This document shows, in pieces, positions 60,340-64,000 of a stretch of DNA of 64,000 nt; positions within the stretch are counted from its first letter, which is position 1; every line of letters begins with the position of its first letter. Both the position numbers and the translations under genes were made by a program. This DNA comes from Tanytarsus gracilentus (Eukaryota; Arthropoda; Insecta; Diptera; Chironomidae), in contig JAXRKN010000045.1 of the NCBI GenBank assembly GCA_038502055.1, positions 8,917,501-8,981,500 of the forward strand. The letters run 5' to 3'. Under the pieces are notes generated by a model. It did not search any database, was not told the DNA's origin, and was given only the letters and a program-made list of their open reading frames with translations.

Positions 60340-61944
60340 TCCACTTGAACATACGTTCGTGTAATGGAAGCGATGAGCATTAATAAACTTATCAATTTTC
60401 CCTTTTTCTTCGTAATTGATTATTTATTAAGAGCATTATCGTTTTCGGATCTTTCGCTCGTTTCTTCGAAATTTTTCCCTTCAATATTTTTTTTTATTGC
60501 GGATATCAGAAAATTGTTCATTAATGATTCATGGAAGGCAACAAATGTAAGTAAAAAAAGCCTTTTACCCCTTACTCAGATCGTTTAAGTCTATTCAATC
60601 GATTGGGCACATAAGAAAAAGCCCAGTAATAAATTTTTAGAAAAAATTTAACGGAATTTTTAAAAAAGTTGAAATTTTAATTTTTTTTGAAGTTTTGATT
60701 TTTTTAACATCAAAAAATTTCCTACTGGTTCTTTCATCTCACAGACAAAAAATTCAAGCACATGATGATGGCTTTAAATTCGAACGAAAACGAAGATTGA
60801 AGAATATAAATTTCATGTCAATCTTTTAATCTTCAATCAATAGAACTTCGTATATGTTTTTTCAACCCTCATGACTAAAATAAGAGCAACCATGTAATTG
60901 TTGTCCATTAATTAATCCTCCTTTATAATTAGTGAAGAGCTTCACTCGTATAAAAGGCATTTGGAGCGTTTTATTTGCTATCCAGGATCTCGATAAGGAT
61001 CTCGAATGTATATTTTTCTATTTCCGCTCCATCGAATGAATGTAAGCAACATGCTTTGTGGGATTTTATTTGCATGGCAAAAGATTTTCCCTTTCATGAT
61101 ATCATCGTGTGATGTACATTATAAAAAATCACTACAATTGCGCACTTGGAAGCTTCCCTCGAATGCGTTTTTTGTGGAACCCAATCAAGTGATAATGAAA
61201 AAGTTTTTTTGCTCTCTCACAAAATATGAAATGATGATGGCAATTTGGATAATTATTATGGATTATGGATGACGACAAAAAAAATCACTCTCGCTTTGGT
61301 GAAAGACTGTCAATGACAACGCGATTTTGGTAATTGAAAAAATTGATTAGTGTGTCTTTGTCTGAGGCTGAATAAAGCATTAATTAAAATGAGAAAGCGC
61401 TTAAAAAAATCATAATTAAAATGTCGTAAATTTTTGACTGCCGCCATGAATATGAACTGGATAAATTTAGAATTCAGACAATGCGTGTGCTCACACTGTC
61501 GCGATTTTCACATGACAATTTAATATATTGTGTAAGAAAATTTTGCGCTCCTCGTTATGAATGATAATTTTTTTATGGGAGGTCTCAAGGTTAAAATTTT
61601 TGAAAGTGTCATAAAACGTTTAGAAAGGAAATTTTGAATATTTAACGTATTTTTGATTTATGGATGATGGTTCAAATAATTTTTAACCCTCATCACGATT
61701 ATTTCTAATAAATTTGTTTGTTATTTTTTTACAGCAAAATAAAACTACCAATTTTTTGCTCCCACACACACCTCAACGATAATTTTGCCATCACTATCAC
61801 CCATAAAATAAAGCAGTGAGATGAAATTGCATAAAACAATCCACCTGAACAAGTTACGTCTTAACTTTTCCATTCAACACCGTCGAAGAGATTCCATTCA
61901 TCGAGATAAGTGGATAAAGCGATATTGAAGATGCACCTGCATGC
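60340..61944. other. Intergenic region after the P450
   Basis: No coding sequence can be supported. Short open frames at 60364-60588 and 61006-61272 have no family features and are rich in F, L and I, as expected of AT-rich noise. Confidence 0.5.
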
Positions 61945-62280
61945 TCACGTCTTCACCATAATCGTGATTGTTCTGCCATCCGTAAAATCCCGTGAGAAAT
62001 CGATGCGATTCTGTATTCCACATGAATTTCGTCTATGCACTAAAACCTCATAATGTTCCATTCGATGTTGCTCTTTAGTGTCATGTGCAAAGAAGAACAT
62101 GCAACCCCTTGCTGAAATCTCACCCGAGACATGAGCTCGTGCTGATGTAAATTTTCTTCATATGCCTTATCGGTGAAAATTGCGTTTGAAACTCTTCGAC
62201 CATGACTTGATGGCTCCCGGGAGAAATGACGAGCATCGCCAATGATGATCCAAAATTTCCGATTACCATCAACCCCTCTT
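61945..62280 (-). pseudogene. Frameshifted DM9-domain fragment
   Basis: Minus-strand translation resembles the second DM9 repeat of genes A-D. Upstream of the break the frame reads IIIGDARHFSREPSSHGRRV, similar to the GKxxxFxWxPASxGxV region. After a one-base shift near 62143-62150 a second frame reads ARAHVSGEISARGCMFFF and continues to HYEVLVH, matching GRAxxxGxxxxGKVxPSH...YEVLV. That frame stops at 61945-61947. The key tryptophan before PAS is replaced, the first DM9 repeat and a start are not found, and the frame is broken, so a decayed copy is most likely. A sequencing indel in a diverged live exon is the alternative. It lies about 5.5 kb beyond the array, past the P450. Confidence 0.7.
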
Positions 62281-62846
62281 CTAAACTTTTATTCTCATTT
62301 GACTTCTACTTCTTATACTGATGCTGCTCTATCATAAACTTCTCTCTAAATTGAGTTGCAAAACAAATTTTAGGGAAGAAGCAAAAAAGTAATTTGAAGT
62401 CGTTAGTTATTTCTTTTTTACTTTTGAAAATTTAACGTATTTTTAGATTTCAAATTTAACGCATAATAATTGTAAATCTAATTTTCTAAAACCGAATCAT
62501 GAAGGTAAAATTAAGTTCTTAAAATTTATTTCAACTTACTATAGATAAATTCCTCTCAATTAACGTCGAAATAAAATTTAAAGCAATTCACGTGCAAACA
62601 CTTAAAAAGCCAAAATATACTTTCCGTTTAAAATAATTTCCGACCATCATGTGGAAAAATCTAAGTATGGACAATTTGAAAAAATCAGTTAAAATTTAAA
62701 TTTTTTTTGATCTTTCAATTTTTTTTTAAACTTCGTTAAAACTTAAATTTGAAATCAACATTTTTTTGTGTCCATGAGTGGAGAAACTCTTTTATGAGGA
62801 TATGAAATGCTCTTTTTTGCCTCAATTACCTCAAACCTCTCTCAAA
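62281..62846. other. Gene-free AT-rich spacer
   Basis: I looked on the minus strand for an upstream exon of the DM9 fragment and found none. No other feature is visible. Confidence 0.5.
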
Positions 62847-63410
62847 GGGTATTCGGCTGAATAGGTGGAGTTGAGTTTTAAAAAATGCGATTTAAAAATG
62901 ATGTTTTTATTTTTCTGGATACATCTTGTATTAATTTCATTATGGATTATGAATTAAAGTTCCAAAACTGATTTTAAAATTAAACTTTTAGGTTCCTAAA
63001 AGTGTGCAGCCATTCAAAATGAAGATTAAAAATTTTGTTATAACTAACGTGAAATTCAATTTTAATTAATTAAAATTTAATTAAGCTTTGTGGAATTTTT
63101 TTATGATTTTTCTTACATAGTACAACTTGTACACTAACTAAAATTAAGTGTTTTTAAATTTATACTTAATTCATTTGATCCGTTTAGTCGATCGGCCAGA
63201 TAAAAAAATTTTCCGTGTCACATTAGTTAATTTTTGAAAAAATTTTCCTGCTTCATACCGAAAGTTTATGGCTGGTCTAAAAGTGTTATTAGAAAGCGGA
63301 GACCATGTAGAATTTAATAAAAAATAGTCTTATACGGCTTTGAAGCAAAATCTAAGGATAAACTCGATTTTTGTAATTACAACAACAACAATTTATTCAG
63401 CCGAATACCC
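62847..63410. mobile_element. Short DNA element with perfect 17 bp terminal inverted repeats
   Basis: GGGTATTCGGCTGAATA (62847-62863) recurs as its exact reverse complement TATTCAGCCGAATACCC (63394-63410), 564 bp end to end. A perfect 17 bp inverted pair that includes G/C-rich GGCTGA/TCAGCC is unlikely by chance in this AT-rich DNA. The interior has no transposase frame, which fits a MITE or a deleted DNA transposon. A possible AAA target duplication flanks it, too short and too common here to fix the superfamily. Confidence 0.7.
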
Positions 63411-64000
63411 AAAACTTGATCTCCATTGTGGCTAATGACGCAAGTTCTCTATTACAGGGAAAATTTTTGGTCAACGCAGTGAGGATATTGCTGAGCCAGC
63501 CGCCAAAGTTGATCCCTAAAGTACATTTGATGGTTAAGGGGATGTTGATATGCCACAACAGCCAATTTACCAAATATAAAATTTTATGAGTAATTTTTAA
63601 TGAAAGTGTTTGGGCAATCTATAAAGTCAATTACACGTGCGTAGTTACTTTTGGTAGAATTAGGAGTAGAAATAAAATTTTATTCTTCTCATCGTGCTAT
63701 AGAGGAGGAAATTTATCAGTTAATTAACTAAAATTGATCACATATCAAGCAAGGTCAATATCGACGAAAAAATGTTATTGATGCATTAATAAGATTGCAA
63801 AAGAACATGCTTTGAGTCCTTATGAGATTAGCAAGGGGCAGAAAACTCTGTTTTTAATAGTTTTTTTAATTTGTCAACATAAATTTTTAAAAAGTAAAAA
63901 ATATTTTTGTTAAATTAAGCAAAACGAGTTCTGAACCCTTCTATTCAACAAACAAGCACTTATTATCATATGGTTTATTACTCTATTGCATCATCATCAA
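63411..64000. other. Window end without a recognised gene
   Basis: No feature is supported. Several longer-than-average but stop-interrupted frames on the plus strand (for example GKIFGQRSEDIAEPAAKVDP near 63460-63518) could be decayed coding sequence, but I cannot assign them. Confidence 0.4.

Noticed and set aside
60364..60588. 74-codon frame after the P450
   Set aside because: Hydrophobic AT-rich noise without a signal peptide pattern or cysteine pattern, and it overlaps the 3' flank of the P450.
1..64000. CRISPR arrays, operons, bacterial-type promoters and rRNA genes
   Set aside because: The tandem arrays have no spacers of constant length, the genes are intron-rich and eukaryotic, and no rRNA-like stretch is seen.

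Overview
The window looks like about 64 kb of an AT-rich insect nuclear genome, probably a dipteran. The genes have many short exons with GT-AG introns. Their translated exons read like fly families: an Inactive-type TRPV channel, a klingon/CG7166-type immunoglobulin protein, DM9 (DUF3421) proteins and a clan 3 cytochrome P450. A nematoceran (midge- or mosquito-like) fly is my best guess, but the sequence alone does not settle the species.

Layout. (1) Positions 1 to about 21,750 contain no gene I can support. This stretch holds an interspersed element with internal minisatellites (2559-3490) and several short foldback repeats. (2) 21,781-33,990, plus strand: a ten-coding-exon gene for a three-Ig plus fibronectin III adhesion protein (467 aa). 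A small intronless gene for a secreted cysteine-rich peptide lies on the opposite strand inside its last intron. (3) 39,497-48,260, plus strand: a sixteen-exon TRPV channel gene, inactive (iav), predicted at 1169 aa. A second copy of the minisatellite element sits in its seventh intron. (4) 52,392-56,470, minus strand: four tandem DM9-domain genes of identical three-exon design. (5) 58,517-60,277, plus strand: a complete five-exon P450 (497 aa). (6) 61,945-62,280, minus strand: a frameshifted DM9 fragment, followed by a 564 bp element with perfect 17 bp terminal inverted repeats (62,847-63,410).

The genes do not form one pathway. iav is a chordotonal-neuron mechanotransduction channel subunit in flies, the Ig protein is a likely neuronal surface adhesion protein, DM9 proteins are lectin-like and often immune-related, and the P450 is a detoxification-type enzyme. 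The least ordinary content is repeat structure: a family of divergent foldbacks whose arms resemble AAGGGGTGgaaACTC around AT-rich cores, present in both introns and intergenic DNA, and the two element copies whose internal minisatellite is inverted between them.

Exon coordinates were assembled by hand from open frames, GT-AG sites and phase agreement. Every junction given keeps the frame, but none is checked against transcripts.
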